Shown: piece by piece, positions 1 to 7,812 of the stretch
How the letters are laid out: the number at the start of each line of letters is the position of its first letter
How positions within the stretch are numbered: position 1 is the first letter of the stretch
From: Candidatus Aegiribacteria sp.
GTDB taxonomy: Bacteria; Fermentibacterota; Fermentibacteria; Fermentibacterales; Fermentibacteraceae
Length of the DNA stretch: 19,479 bases
Assembly (NCBI GenBank): GCA_021107345.1
Contig: JAIOSX010000280.1
Coordinates: 1-19,479, forward strand
Direction of reading: 5' to 3'
Position numbers and translations under genes: made by a program
Notes under the pieces: model-generated
The model's input: the letters and a program-made list of their open reading frames with translations, nothing else
What the model was told of the DNA's origin: nothing
Database searches by the model: none

Positions 1-95
1 CTCGTTCTTTGACGCTCCTGCGGCGTTGCGGATTCAGTTACATAGCCCTGCTATGCGCCATCATCCGCGCCTTGCAGGAACGCCAAATAACTTCG
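1..95. repeat. Long imperfect hairpin (palindromic) element
   Basis: The first 95 bases fold on themselves. The core is the perfect hairpin CATAGC-CCT-GCTATG (41-55). On the same centre, GCGGAT (28-33) pairs with ATCCGC (63-68). Further out, 8-21 pairs with 74-87 at 12 of 14 positions. The two mismatches are C-A on the + strand and become G-U wobbles in a minus-strand transcript, so a minus-strand RNA would fold better. No convincing gene was seen here. It could be a REP/MITE-like dispersed repeat or a terminator-like structure of a gene beyond the left edge. The element may continue outside the window. Confidence 0.5.
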
Positions 96-179
96 CAATT
101 ATACAACATCTGACACGTGACATGACACTAATCCAGATCGCATCTCCGCAGACACCTTGACCTCCGGTAGAATTACGAC

Positions 180-208
180 TTGCCATTACACTTGTATATC
201 GTGATACT
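180..208 (+). promoter_or_regulatory. Possible sigma70-type promoter for the cyclase gene
   Basis: TTGCCA (180-185) and GATACT (203-208) are separated by 17 bases and match the -35 and -10 consensus at 5/6 and 4/6 positions. Transcription would start near 215, leaving a leader of about 40-55 bases that contains an AGGAGAG ribosome-binding site (237-243). This is a consensus match only. Confidence 0.3.
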
Positions 209-258
209 CTGTTCGGACAGCAGGTGTTTCTTTTACAGGAGAGTATCATCTTGAACGA

Positions 259-2670
259 TTGCACAAAAATATGCTGAATATAATACCAAGGCATATAGCG
301 AATGAGTTCAGGAAAGGCAGAATCGGAGGTTCTTTCTCGGCCTGTGTGATTCATATTGACATCTCCGGGTTTACAGCCGTGACAGAATCTCTTCTGTCTT
401 TGGGGAAGGAAGGAGCAGAAGTCCTTTCTTCAACCCTGAACAGGGTAATGAAATCTGTAATCGGAGCAATATACCGGAGAGGTGGGTTTGTAACAGGATT
501 CGCCGGCGATTCGCTCACGGCAGTATTTCCGAAAGATGACAGCTTGATTCCGCTTAAATGCGCAGAAGCAATACAGAATCTATTCCGGTTAAAAGGATTG
601 TTGAGCACACCAGCGGGTGATTTTAAACTCTCTGAGAAAATCGGTATTGCCAGTGGTCTTGTTACTTGGGGTATAGTCGGTTCGAAAAGCAGGAAAGCAT
701 TCTACTACATGGGAGAACCCATCAGACTTTCCGCTGCTGCCGCTGACAAGTGCGCACCTGGTGAAATAGTAACAGATGAAAATAGCCCGGAATCTGATAC
801 TTCTTCTGATATCGTTAATATTAAGCCATTTCCGTCTATTAAGGAATTCATGCGAAGCGTGAGCAAAAGAACTGCCTCCCTTTTTGCTCCGGGTCAAATT
901 CTGGAGTATAGCCTGTCAGGAGAATTCAGAGATGTTGCTTCTGTTTTTGTTTCGGTTGATGAGCCGGAAGACAAACACATTTTTAACGATTACATCAGAC
1001 TGGTACTCGAAAACGTTCAGTCAATGGGAGGTTACTTCAACACTATCGATTTCACCGCTTCCCCGCCGAGATTACTTATTCTTTGTGGCGCACCTGTTTC
1101 TTTCGAGAATAATCTACAGAGAGCAGTTGACCTCGCAGATTCCATTCGTCGCCTGTCACTGCATCAGGTCAGGATTGGAATTGGCTACGATCGTGTATAT
1201 GCCGGAAGCATAGGAGCCAGTAGAAGATGCACCTACACAATACTTGGAAGCGAAGTCAACCTGGCCTCACGACTCATGGAAGTGTCGGCCAGAGGAGAAA
1301 TACTGCTTACAGAAAAAGCCAGCAGGAAAGCTTCGGCTATTTTTCGAACTGAGCGAAAAGGCAACCTGAGATTGAAGGGTGTTTCAGAAAAGGTAGATGC
1401 ATTTACTCTGTCGGGTCGTATTGACGGTGGCAGAAGACTGAGAGCGGAATCCAGTTTCGTTGGAAGGATATCGGAACTCGACAAGCTGTATGAATTCATA
1501 AAACCGGTTCTTGAAGGAGAATTCGCCGGAGTTGCTTACATTTACGGGGAAGCAGGTATAGGCAAGTCAAGACTCGTTGGAGAAGCAATATATAAACTGG
1601 GATCTCTGGTTAACACAATTATTCTGGAATGCGACGAAGTACTCAGGAGCAGTCTCAATCCATTCATAAGTTTTTTCAGAGATTATTTCAACCAGATTCC
1701 CTCCCGTGAGAGGGACCAGAACAGAAAAGAATTTTCCAGACTCTTCAGTGAATTGCTTTCGACCTGCGGGAGTGATGCTCGATCAGATTCTGTTCTTTCA
1801 GAGCTTGTTCGAACAAAATCAATGCTCGCAGCTCTTCTTGGAGTTGCCCCCGAAGACAGTCTCTACTATCAGCTTGAGCCTGAGCAGCGCTTTGAAAATA
1901 CAATGGTAGCGATCAAAGCATTCTTCAAAGCGAAATGCATTAAGAGTCCTCTTGTTATTGTTGTTGAAAATCTCAGCTGGGCTGATCCGGACACGCTGAG
2001 AGTACTTACCACTCTTACCAGAAATGTCAGTAATTACCCGGCAGTGGTTCTTGTGACCAGTCGAAAGACCAAAGATGGAAGTATACCGACATTTGAAACG
2101 GGAAGTGATATTGCTACTGATAGCATCGTGCTCGAAACACTTGACAGACAACTTATTACACAGCTTGTCGAGGAAATTCTTGAATGTCCCGCGGATGAAG
2201 ATATCATCTCCTTCATTCATAGAAAAGCGGAAGGTAATCCCTTCTTCATAGAACAATTCTGCCTTTTCCTGAAGGAAAATGGTCTTATCGTTTTCTCTGA
2301 TGATCTCTGCAGACTTTCAGACTCAGGTGTTGAAGTACCTGAAAGCATAAGAGCAGTGATAATCGCAAGGCTTGACCGGTTGTCTACAAGGCTTCGCAGG
2401 CTTGTTCAGACAGCAGCTGTGCTTGGAAGAGAATTCGACATCAGGGTTCTTTCTGAAATGTTGAAGGGTGCGGATATTCACAGTGTTCTTCATGAGGGAG
2501 AAGGAGAAAATATCTGGTCTACACTCAGTGAGATCATCTACATCTTCCGTCATGCATTGCTTCGGGATGCTGCTTATGAAATGCAGTTGAAGAAAAGGTT
2601 GAAAGTACTTCATGGCATTGCTGCCAGAGCAATGGAACATCTTTACGGGGATAATTGCGTATCACTTTGA
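259..2670 (+). CDS. Soluble-adenylyl-cyclase-like protein: two class III cyclase domains and an ATPase
   Basis: Predicted cytosolic signalling enzyme making a cyclic nucleotide, probably cAMP from ATP. Residues about 25-165 form a first cyclase domain with both metal-binding aspartates (D34 in HIDISGF, D84 in FAGDSL). Residues about 225-385 form a second domain that lacks them but has the YTILGSEVNLASRL motif (N334, R338) supplying catalytic Asn/Arg, so one composite active site is expected, as in mammalian sAC. A linked STAND/AAA ATPase follows (Walker A GEAGIGKS 430-437, Walker B-like VIVVEN about 566-571, GNPFFIEQ 659-666). The frame stops after LYGDN, exactly where relatives run on into TPRs, and those TPRs continue in another frame at 2612-4399; the gene looks frameshifted. 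The start is uncertain: TTG 259 and ATG 271 are both far from the AGGAG at 237-241. Confidence 0.85.
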   Translation: MHKNMLNIIPRHIANEFRKGRIGGSFSACVIHIDISGFTAVTESLLSLGKEGAEVLSSTLNRVMKSVIGAIYRRGGFVTGFAGDSLTAVFPKDDSLIPLKCAEAIQNLFRLKGLLSTPAGDFKLSEKIGIASGLVTWGIVGSKSRKAFYYMGEPIRLSAAAADKCAPGEIVTDENSPESDTSSDIVNIKPFPSIKEFMRSVSKRTASLFAPGQILEYSLSGEFRDVASVFVSVDEPEDKHIFNDYIRLVLENVQSMGGYFNTIDFTASPPRLLILCGAPVSFENNLQRAVDLADSIRRLSLHQVRIGIGYDRVYAGSIGASRRCTYTILGSEVNLASRLMEVSARGEILLTEKASRKASAIFRTERKGNLRLKGVSEKVDAFTLSGRIDGGRRLRAESSFVGRISELDKLYEFIKPVLEGEFAGVAYIYGEAGIGKSRLVGEAIYKLGSLVNTIILECDEVLRSSLNPFISFFRDYFNQIPSRERDQNRKEFSRLFSELLSTCGSDARSDSVLSELVRTKSMLAALLGVAPEDSLYYQLEPEQRFENTMVAIKAFFKAKCIKSPLVIVVENLSWADPDTLRVLTTLTRNVSNYPAVVLVTSRKTKDGSIPTFETGSDIATDSIVLETLDRQLITQLVEEILECPADEDIISFIHRKAEGNPFFIEQFCLFLKENGLIVFSDDLCRLSDSGVEVPESIRAVIIARLDRLSTRLRRLVQTAAVLGREFDIRVLSEMLKGADIHSVLHEGEGENIWSTLSEIIYIFRHALLRDAAYEMQLKKRLKVLHGIAARAMEHLYGDNCVSL

Positions 2671-4399
2671 AAAGGGTGGTCTTATCGCTTCAACCATAAA
2701 GTATACACAAATTGCCGCTTCATGTGCGGAACATGATTATAGAAACGAGGAAGCAGTATTCTTTTACAAAAAACTTCTTGATTACACTGATGATCCGAAA
2801 ACACGTCTCGGAATCAATTCCACAATAGTTAATATCCTGATTCGAACAGGAAATATGAGTGAAGCCGAAAAAATTCTCAGAATCAACATATCACAGGCTG
2901 ACAAACTGAAAGAGATGAACATACTTGCAGACAATCTACTCAATCTCGGGGTGGTCAGGAAAACAAGTGGAGACATTAAAGAGGCAGAGAATCTGATGAA
3001 AAGATCTCTTTCGGTGTACAGCAGTCTTCAGCAGAAACAGAAAAGGAAGGGAATTTCTGAAATTGCTGCCAAACTCACTGATCTGTATCTCCATCTCGGT
3101 GATATTGACAAAGCTATGGAATACGCAGAGCTTGGGCTGGCTTCTGTCGGGGATGTCGATGATTACCTGCTCAGGATCAATATTCTTCAAGCTACAGCCA
3201 GTGTTCAATGGGTAAAAAGCGATTTTGACGGTTGTTATGAAAGTACCAAAGAAATACTGAGACTCGCCAGGCAGGAAAACAACCTGTGCGCGATGGTAGC
3301 TCCTATCGGAAAGCTTGGAAACTGTTGCTGGCGCAAGGGGAAAATAGGCAATGCGGAGCAGCATTATAAAGAGCAGCTGGAACTCGCGCTCAAAGTTGGT
3401 TACAGGCAAAAAGTGGGAAGTGCACTGAACAATTTGGGAAATATCTACCACATCCAGGGAAATTATTCTGAATCAATGGACTCCTATTCCCGTCGTCTTG
3501 ATATAGCACACGAAATGGGAGATAAGAGAGCAATAGCAACTGCAGTCGGTAATATCGGGGTTCTTCTCTTCAGCCAGGAAAAATTCGAAGAAGCCGGTAC
3601 GTATTTTGAGAATATGCTTCAGATCTGTCGGGAAATCGAATACAGAAAGGGAGAAAGCATAGCAACAGGAAATCTGACAGCTATTTTTCTCGATCTTCAG
3701 AAACTTGACAAAGCTATGGAGTATGCGAAGATAAAACTTGATATCTCCCAGCAGATCGGGGATAAGCAGGGTGTAGCTCATGCTTATGGCCTGATGGGGT
3801 ATGTCTTTCACGAACTCGAGAGTTACGATCAGGCCAGGAAATATTATCTTCTCAAGCTGAACAGATCAGCAGATCTTGAGGATAAGAAAGGATGCGCACA
3901 CGCAAACCGGGATCTTGGCGATATTGCCAGGATACAGAATGATCCGGTTAAAGCGGCAGCTTATCTGGATACTGCCATCAGGCTGCTGCGGGAACTTGGA
4001 GCAAGAAACCTTATATCCGATTTTCTGCTGTTGCGCGCAGAGATAGCATGTGACCTGAAGAGATACGATGAAGCAACCGTTTACATTGATGAAGCTCTTG
4101 ATATTTCTGAAGATATAGGTCAGCATGAGATTCTTTTCAACCTCAATCTGTTAAAAGCCTCTATCCTGGCATATAGCTCAGGTATTTCTAAAGGTGTTGC
4201 AGCGCTTGAAGAAATGCTTCCGATTGAGGATACTGAAGAACACCTGGCGGCTCTTCACTGCAGGATATACAGGATAACGGGAGAAGAGCAACACAGACGA
4301 AAAGCTCTGGATCTCTATGCAGCATTGAAAAGTGATAGGTTATCCAGGAAAATCAGGGAAAAGATCAGGTTCCTGAAGAAGGGAGAATTCCGGGATTGA
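2612..4399 (+). CDS. TPR array, probably the C-terminal half of the cyclase-ATPase protein
   Basis: 595 residues made almost entirely of tetratricopeptide repeats of about 40 residues, with recurring pieces such as NNLGNIYHIQGNYSESM, GNIGVLLFSQEKFEEA and AYGLMGYVFHELESYDQA. This is the protein-interaction superhelix normally found at the C-terminus of sAC-like and MalT/STAND-like proteins. The first 15 or so codons overlap the end of the upstream frame and are probably not real N-terminal sequence. An own start at ATG 2612 would have only a weak, distant AAAGG (2594-2598), so this is best read as the continuation of the 259-2670 product after a frameshift. It could still be made separately by translational coupling. 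It ends with a TTGA overlap with the next gene. Confidence 0.8.
   Translation: MALLPEQWNIFTGIIAYHFEKGGLIASTIKYTQIAASCAEHDYRNEEAVFFYKKLLDYTDDPKTRLGINSTIVNILIRTGNMSEAEKILRINISQADKLKEMNILADNLLNLGVVRKTSGDIKEAENLMKRSLSVYSSLQQKQKRKGISEIAAKLTDLYLHLGDIDKAMEYAELGLASVGDVDDYLLRINILQATASVQWVKSDFDGCYESTKEILRLARQENNLCAMVAPIGKLGNCCWRKGKIGNAEQHYKEQLELALKVGYRQKVGSALNNLGNIYHIQGNYSESMDSYSRRLDIAHEMGDKRAIATAVGNIGVLLFSQEKFEEAGTYFENMLQICREIEYRKGESIATGNLTAIFLDLQKLDKAMEYAKIKLDISQQIGDKQGVAHAYGLMGYVFHELESYDQARKYYLLKLNRSADLEDKKGCAHANRDLGDIARIQNDPVKAAAYLDTAIRLLRELGARNLISDFLLLRAEIACDLKRYDEATVYIDEALDISEDIGQHEILFNLNLLKASILAYSSGISKGVAALEEMLPIEDTEEHLAALHCRIYRITGEEQHRRKALDLYAALKSDRLSRKIREKIRFLKKGEFRD
2632..2665 (+). other. Apparent frameshift/deletion junction in the cyclase-TPR gene
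   Basis: The upstream frame reads EHLYGDN and then runs to a stop at 2668-2670. The +1 frame reads GIIAYHFEKGG, which is where related proteins continue after a short linker, so about seven linker residues are missing as well as the frame changing. The shared bases GGGGATAAT read as GDN in one frame and GII in the other, as expected if a deletion occurred between two copies of a short direct repeat. The shift of +1 requires a deletion of 2 modulo 3 bases, for example 20 or 23. The missing linker is inferred from memory of the family, not from an alignment. Confidence 0.6.
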
Positions 4400-4917
4400 G
4401 CGATGTTCTGAAACTTCTTCTTAAACGCCTTCTTATCTCACTGCCCTTTTTCGTGATAAGTGCAATATTGTTAATACCACTTTCCACGAAATCTTTATGG
4501 GCAGCATTTACACTTATTCCACCCGCCTTTATTCTGGTGGAACCTTTATCCCTTTTAGTTTCAAACCCAGTTGGATCGATATTTAATCCAAAGTCAGTCA
4601 GTTGGGAGATCAACCTCGGGTTCAGCATGGTCGAAGCGAGAATAATGGATGGTATGTATGAAGAAGCTCTTGATCTGCTGAAGAAAATGATACCCAGGGA
4701 TCCGGAGAGACTTGATATATATATGCGGATTATGAGCTTGGCTGTGAATGATATGAAGCAGCCTGAGATAGCAAAGGATGCTTTTCATACCGGCATAAAG
4801 AACCTGAAGAATCTACGAAAAAGAAAAATTCTGGCCTTTGAATACAGAGAACTTATGGCTCTTTGCAGGGATACTCATGTCAATGAGAACGATACTAATA
4901 CTGCCCCATCTTGTTAA
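4396..4917 (+). CDS. Small membrane-anchored protein with a TPR-like cytoplasmic tail
   Basis: 173 residues. Two hydrophobic segments lie at about 9-28 and 33-54. They are followed by a soluble helical part (about 75-160) containing MVEARIMDGMYEEALDLLKKM, which looks like one or two degenerate TPRs. Start TTG 4396 overlaps the stop of the preceding TPR gene by four bases (TTGA), with GGGAG (4381-4385) ten bases upstream, so it is translationally coupled to the cyclase system. It may anchor or receive the soluble cyclase/TPR protein at the membrane; this is inference from position only. I do not recognise a named family. Its last 23 bases overlap the end of the convergent ABC permease gene. 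Confidence 0.7.
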   Translation: MSDVLKLLLKRLLISLPFFVISAILLIPLSTKSLWAAFTLIPPAFILVEPLSLLVSNPVGSIFNPKSVSWEINLGFSMVEARIMDGMYEEALDLLKKMIPRDPERLDIYMRIMSLAVNDMKQPEIAKDAFHTGIKNLKNLRKRKILAFEYRELMALCRDTHVNENDTNTAPSC

Positions 4918-5659
4918 GCCGTCTGGCCTTTTTCTCCATTCTGGTGAATATCATCAGTCCCAGAACAAGGTATATAAGGCTGTTCCCGGCTATGAAAAGA
5001 TACCACCACACCGGGTAGGTATGTCCCCTTACAATACTGTTGCGCACCGCGGCGGCTCCGGCCACAAAGGGTAGAAAAGCGTATGGCGTGATCGGATATG
5101 TGGGAAGAAGCATAAGGCCGATAAGGCCGAAGGACAGAATCCCGTTCACCGAGCCTATCCGTTTATGGATGAGCCCGATACCTCCCATCATGAAACTTAT
5201 TCCAACAAGAGATAGCGTGGATAGCAGCACCATTCCATAAAGGTATGGCAGGTTGATACTCATCCATCTGCCTGTAGCCGCCATGGAAAGGTAAAGCATT
5301 CCTGTAATGAAGAGGAAATTGAAGGCCATGTTTATTACAGCTTTAACAAAGAATATCTTATCAGCCCCCATTGGAGAAAGGTAAAGCTGCTCCAGTGTTC
5401 CTCTCTGGGATTCACTTGTTATCTCGTTACCGGTATTGGAAATGGCAAGCATGGCACTTACCCACAACACGTAACCGACAAGCATGCTGTCCAGAGAATC
5501 ACCTGTTACTCCTGATCCTCCGAGGGTCTTCACACCCCAGAACATTCCCATGAATATGAGGAACATGACGCCAAAACCCATCAGTGTATTGAAAAAATAT
5601 CTGCGGAGTGTCCAGACAAGCATTTTCGCCTCGGCAATTATCAGGTTTAGAAATTTCAT
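4895..5659 (-). CDS. ABC-2 type transporter permease
   Basis: 254 residues with about six membrane segments (roughly 24-43, 58-75, 106-127, 137-163, 169-187, 219-239). This is the usual size and layout of an ABC-2 export permease. A GTLEQLYLSPM stretch (87-97) between segments 2 and 3 resembles the conserved coupling region of this family. The start ATG has GAGG about eight bases upstream and overlaps the stop of the ATPase gene by four bases (ATGA), so the two form one exporter with cytoplasmic ATPase and membrane permease. Substrate unknown: relatives export drugs, lipids, polysaccharide or act in membrane remodelling. Its 3' end overlaps the convergent + strand gene at 4895-4917, with no terminator visible between them. 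Confidence 0.9.
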   Translation of the reverse strand: MKFLNLIIAEAKMLVWTLRRYFFNTLMGFGVMFLIFMGMFWGVKTLGGSGVTGDSLDSMLVGYVLWVSAMLAISNTGNEITSESQRGTLEQLYLSPMGADKIFFVKAVINMAFNFLFITGMLYLSMAATGRWMSINLPYLYGMVLLSTLSLVGISFMMGGIGLIHKRIGSVNGILSFGLIGLMLLPTYPITPYAFLPFVAGAAAVRNSIVRGHTYPVWWYLFIAGNSLIYLVLGLMIFTRMEKKARRLNKMGQY

Positions 5660-6588
5660 TCTTTTTCCTCCCTGATCACCTCAAGGAAGATGTCCTCCAA
5701 ATCGTTTTCCACTGTGCGGAAATCAAGTATCTTTGTGTCCGCTTCATCCAGCATCCTCATCAGCGGGATCAGCTGATTCGCTGTCCCCAGTTCTACCATT
5801 ATGGAACTTCCTGAGGACGAAACGGTGCCCAGGGTTGATATCTCATCCAGAAGACGGATTTGCGGATCACTCTCCAGGTCTAATCTGAAATGCCTTCTGG
5901 CGAATTTGTCCTTCAATGATTTCACGGTTTCATGAGAAATTATCTCACCCCTGCGAATGATGAGTATCCTTTCGCAGATGGATTCGACGAAATCCATGTT
6001 GTGTGATGTGATAAGAATAGTTTTCTGCTCTTTCTCTACAACATTCAGAAGCCAGTTCCTTATTGTGCGGCTGATCTCCACATCCAGTCCCAGCGTGGGC
6101 TCATCAAGGAGAAGTATGGAAGGGTTGTGTATAAAGGAGCAGGCCAGGGCACACTTCTGCTTCATTCCCGACGAGAACTGCCTGATTTCCTTGTCAGCCA
6201 CATCGGAGAGCTCCAGACTCTCAAGAAGATAATTCGCCCTCTCTTGTATTGCCTTTTCCTGAATCCCTCTGATTCCTGCGAAGTATGTGAGATTCTCTCG
6301 TGGGGAAAGGTGCCAGTATATGTTTCTGGCCCCCTCAAGAACTGCTCCGACATTTTTCAGAATCTCTTTTCTTTTTCTTCTGACCGAAACACCGTTTATC
6401 TCAACCGAACCTTCGTCATACTCTATGATTCCAAGAATAGATTTGAGAGTTGTGGTCTTTCCCGACCCGTTTGGCCCCAGAATTCCAAGTATCTCTCCTG
6501 CGCGTACATCAAAGGAAATGCGGTTCACTGCGGTCAGATCCTTATAAGTCTTTACCAGATCCTTGACTCGAATGCATATCTCTGACAA
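5656..6588 (-). CDS. ABC transporter ATP-binding protein (ABC-2 exporter)
   Basis: ATPase of the exporter with the downstream permease. From the TTG start, 310 residues: Walker A GPNGSGKTT at about 38-46, signature FSSGMKQK at 138-145, Walker B ILLLDEP at 158-164 and the H-loop histidine in LITSHNMD near 197. A C-terminal accessory domain of about 85 residues ends in DIFLEVIREE, as in DrrA-type ATPases. I prefer TTG at 6586-6588 because GGGGAG (6595-6600) sits six bases before it. The upstream in-frame ATG at 6616-6618 has no ribosome-binding site and lies only about 12 bases from the likely transcription start; using it would add ten residues. Confidence 0.93.
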   Translation of the reverse strand: MSEICIRVKDLVKTYKDLTAVNRISFDVRAGEILGILGPNGSGKTTTLKSILGIIEYDEGSVEINGVSVRRKRKEILKNVGAVLEGARNIYWHLSPRENLTYFAGIRGIQEKAIQERANYLLESLELSDVADKEIRQFSSGMKQKCALACSFIHNPSILLLDEPTLGLDVEISRTIRNWLLNVVEKEQKTILITSHNMDFVESICERILIIRRGEIISHETVKSLKDKFARRHFRLDLESDPQIRLLDEISTLGTVSSSGSSIMVELGTANQLIPLMRMLDEADTKILDFRTVENDLEDIFLEVIREEKE

Positions 6589-6636
6589 TTGTATCTCCCC
6601 TGGATTACTTTGACCCATAGATTAATTGATTGACCA

Positions 6637-6642
6637 ATTATA
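6637..6642 (-). promoter_or_regulatory. Probable -10 box of the ABC exporter operon
   Basis: On the minus strand there is a perfect TATAAT here, about 50 bases before the TTG start. The -35 region is poor (TTCATG at 18 bases). Transcription would begin near 6630, giving a leader of about 40 bases containing the GGGGAG site. Confidence 0.45.
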
Positions 6643-6739
6643 CACAAAATCCCTGCTACCCATGAAATATTCATTGTGGAGAGCCTTCAAGTCGTAAATA
6701 CGGAAACAGAATTTCGGAATAGAGATTATGATAAAAGTA

Positions 6740-6768
6740 TGGGGCACACATTTTCAGCGCATGCCCCA
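6740..6768 (-). terminator. Probable terminator of the secreted-protein gene
   Basis: TGGGGCA (6740-6746) and TGCCCCA (6762-6768) form a perfect seven-pair GC-rich stem with a 15-base loop. On the minus strand it begins 19 bases after the stop codon at 6787 and is followed by TACTTTTATC, a short broken T run. It separates this gene from the ABC operon. Confidence 0.5.
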
Positions 6769-6786
6769 ATTGAACCGATGTCTGTA

Positions 6787-7689
6787 TTACTCTGTGAAAT
6801 CAGCCTTAATGGCTCCCCATGAAGACTGTTCAAGACTCGATAAGCAATGATCATACAAATTTATCTGGTTTGAACCGTAACAGCCTACAAAGAAGCCGGG
6901 ACCGTCAAAATCAGTATCGTATTTATAAGCGATATCGTTGGGTGAAGCTAAAATACCGTAGTGAAGCCCTGTAGAAGATCCAAGATCTGAATATTCCATG
7001 AGTTTATTGCCGCCATACCAGTAGCTTACCCATATGTTAAGGTCGCCCTGATCCCAGACACATGCAATTCCAAAGCCGCCCACATCGATACAGCTCCAGC
7101 TGGCTATAACTGAATGTGTAGTCACGTCGTATTTGTAGACTATGGGATCACCATCGGCCACAAAATTCTGATCCAGCATCCACAGATAATCGCCGTCCCA
7201 TTCGCATCCCCCCATGCCGCCGGTAGCAAGCGATGTAAGTTCATAGACATCAGGTGCGCCAGTTGGAATTCCAGAACCGTCAAGCTGCCAGGTATAGAGG
7301 TAATACGGGTCTCCCGATCCGGGAATGCTCTGGGTTACCGCATAGAGCTGATCGTCCTGATAGCACCCTAGACCGCAGACGTAATCAACATTATCGAATT
7401 CCACCCATGTAACGGTTGAGCCTCCCTCGTAAGAACCGTACGCCAGAGCGTTGTTTGAAGTAGTTCCGCCCCGACTGGCATAAAGCATATTGTAATCATC
7501 GTGGTAGGCAAGGCCGAAAATGTGCGTCCAGCCCGGAGGCCCCCCTATCTCGGCTATCAATGCGCCACCTTTCGCTCCGTTACTTCCATCGCCGACATAG
7601 GAATCCGTCGCGGAGCGGAAAGAGGTAGAACCGCTTACCTGAAGAAGCACAAGCATCACAATCGTTAAAAAGATCCCATTTTTGTACAT
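6787..7689 (-). CDS. Secreted protein, probable beta-propeller, function unknown
   Basis: 300 residues from ATG 7687-7689, which has AGGAGA seven to eight bases upstream; a longer in-frame start at 7755 would put 22 non-signal residues in front. The N-terminus MYKNGIFLTIVMLVLLQVSG is a clear signal peptide. The mature part is rich in aromatic and Gly/Asp residues, with recurring strand patterns such as DYNMLYASRGG, DDQLYAVTQS, DGDYLWMLDQ and GDLNIWVSYW, spaced roughly 45-55 residues apart as in propeller blades. It lacks a recognisable T9SS sorting domain but ends in SSWGAIKADF. I recall similar WGxIKA endings on secreted proteins of uncultured FCB-type bacteria; this is unverified. Exported and probably cell-surface or periplasmic; no catalytic motif seen. 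Confidence 0.75.
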   Translation of the reverse strand: MYKNGIFLTIVMLVLLQVSGSTSFRSATDSYVGDGSNGAKGGALIAEIGGPPGWTHIFGLAYHDDYNMLYASRGGTTSNNALAYGSYEGGSTVTWVEFDNVDYVCGLGCYQDDQLYAVTQSIPGSGDPYYLYTWQLDGSGIPTGAPDVYELTSLATGGMGGCEWDGDYLWMLDQNFVADGDPIVYKYDVTTHSVIASWSCIDVGGFGIACVWDQGDLNIWVSYWYGGNKLMEYSDLGSSTGLHYGILASPNDIAYKYDTDFDGPGFFVGCYGSNQINLYDHCLSSLEQSSWGAIKADFTE

Positions 7690-7812
7690 CGATAATCTCC
7701 TTGCTGAAACAATATGAAATAGTAAAATAATTACCAAGCATACAATATCATGCATCTGGATTGGCTAAGCAAGATGCTTGAAAGAACAAATTCAGATTTT
7801 GTATACCGCTCA

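Noticed and set aside
1819..2256. 145-residue minus-strand frame inside the cyclase gene
   Set aside because: Antisense shadow of the ATPase region; composition is not protein-like.
2632..2665. Programmed ribosomal frameshift in the cyclase gene
   Set aside because: No slippery heptamer or downstream stem is evident, and the missing linker residues point to a deletion instead.
7767..7779. AAGCA-AGA-TGCTT hairpin after the FlgT-like gene as a terminator
   Set aside because: The stem is only five pairs, AT-rich, and no T run follows on the minus strand.
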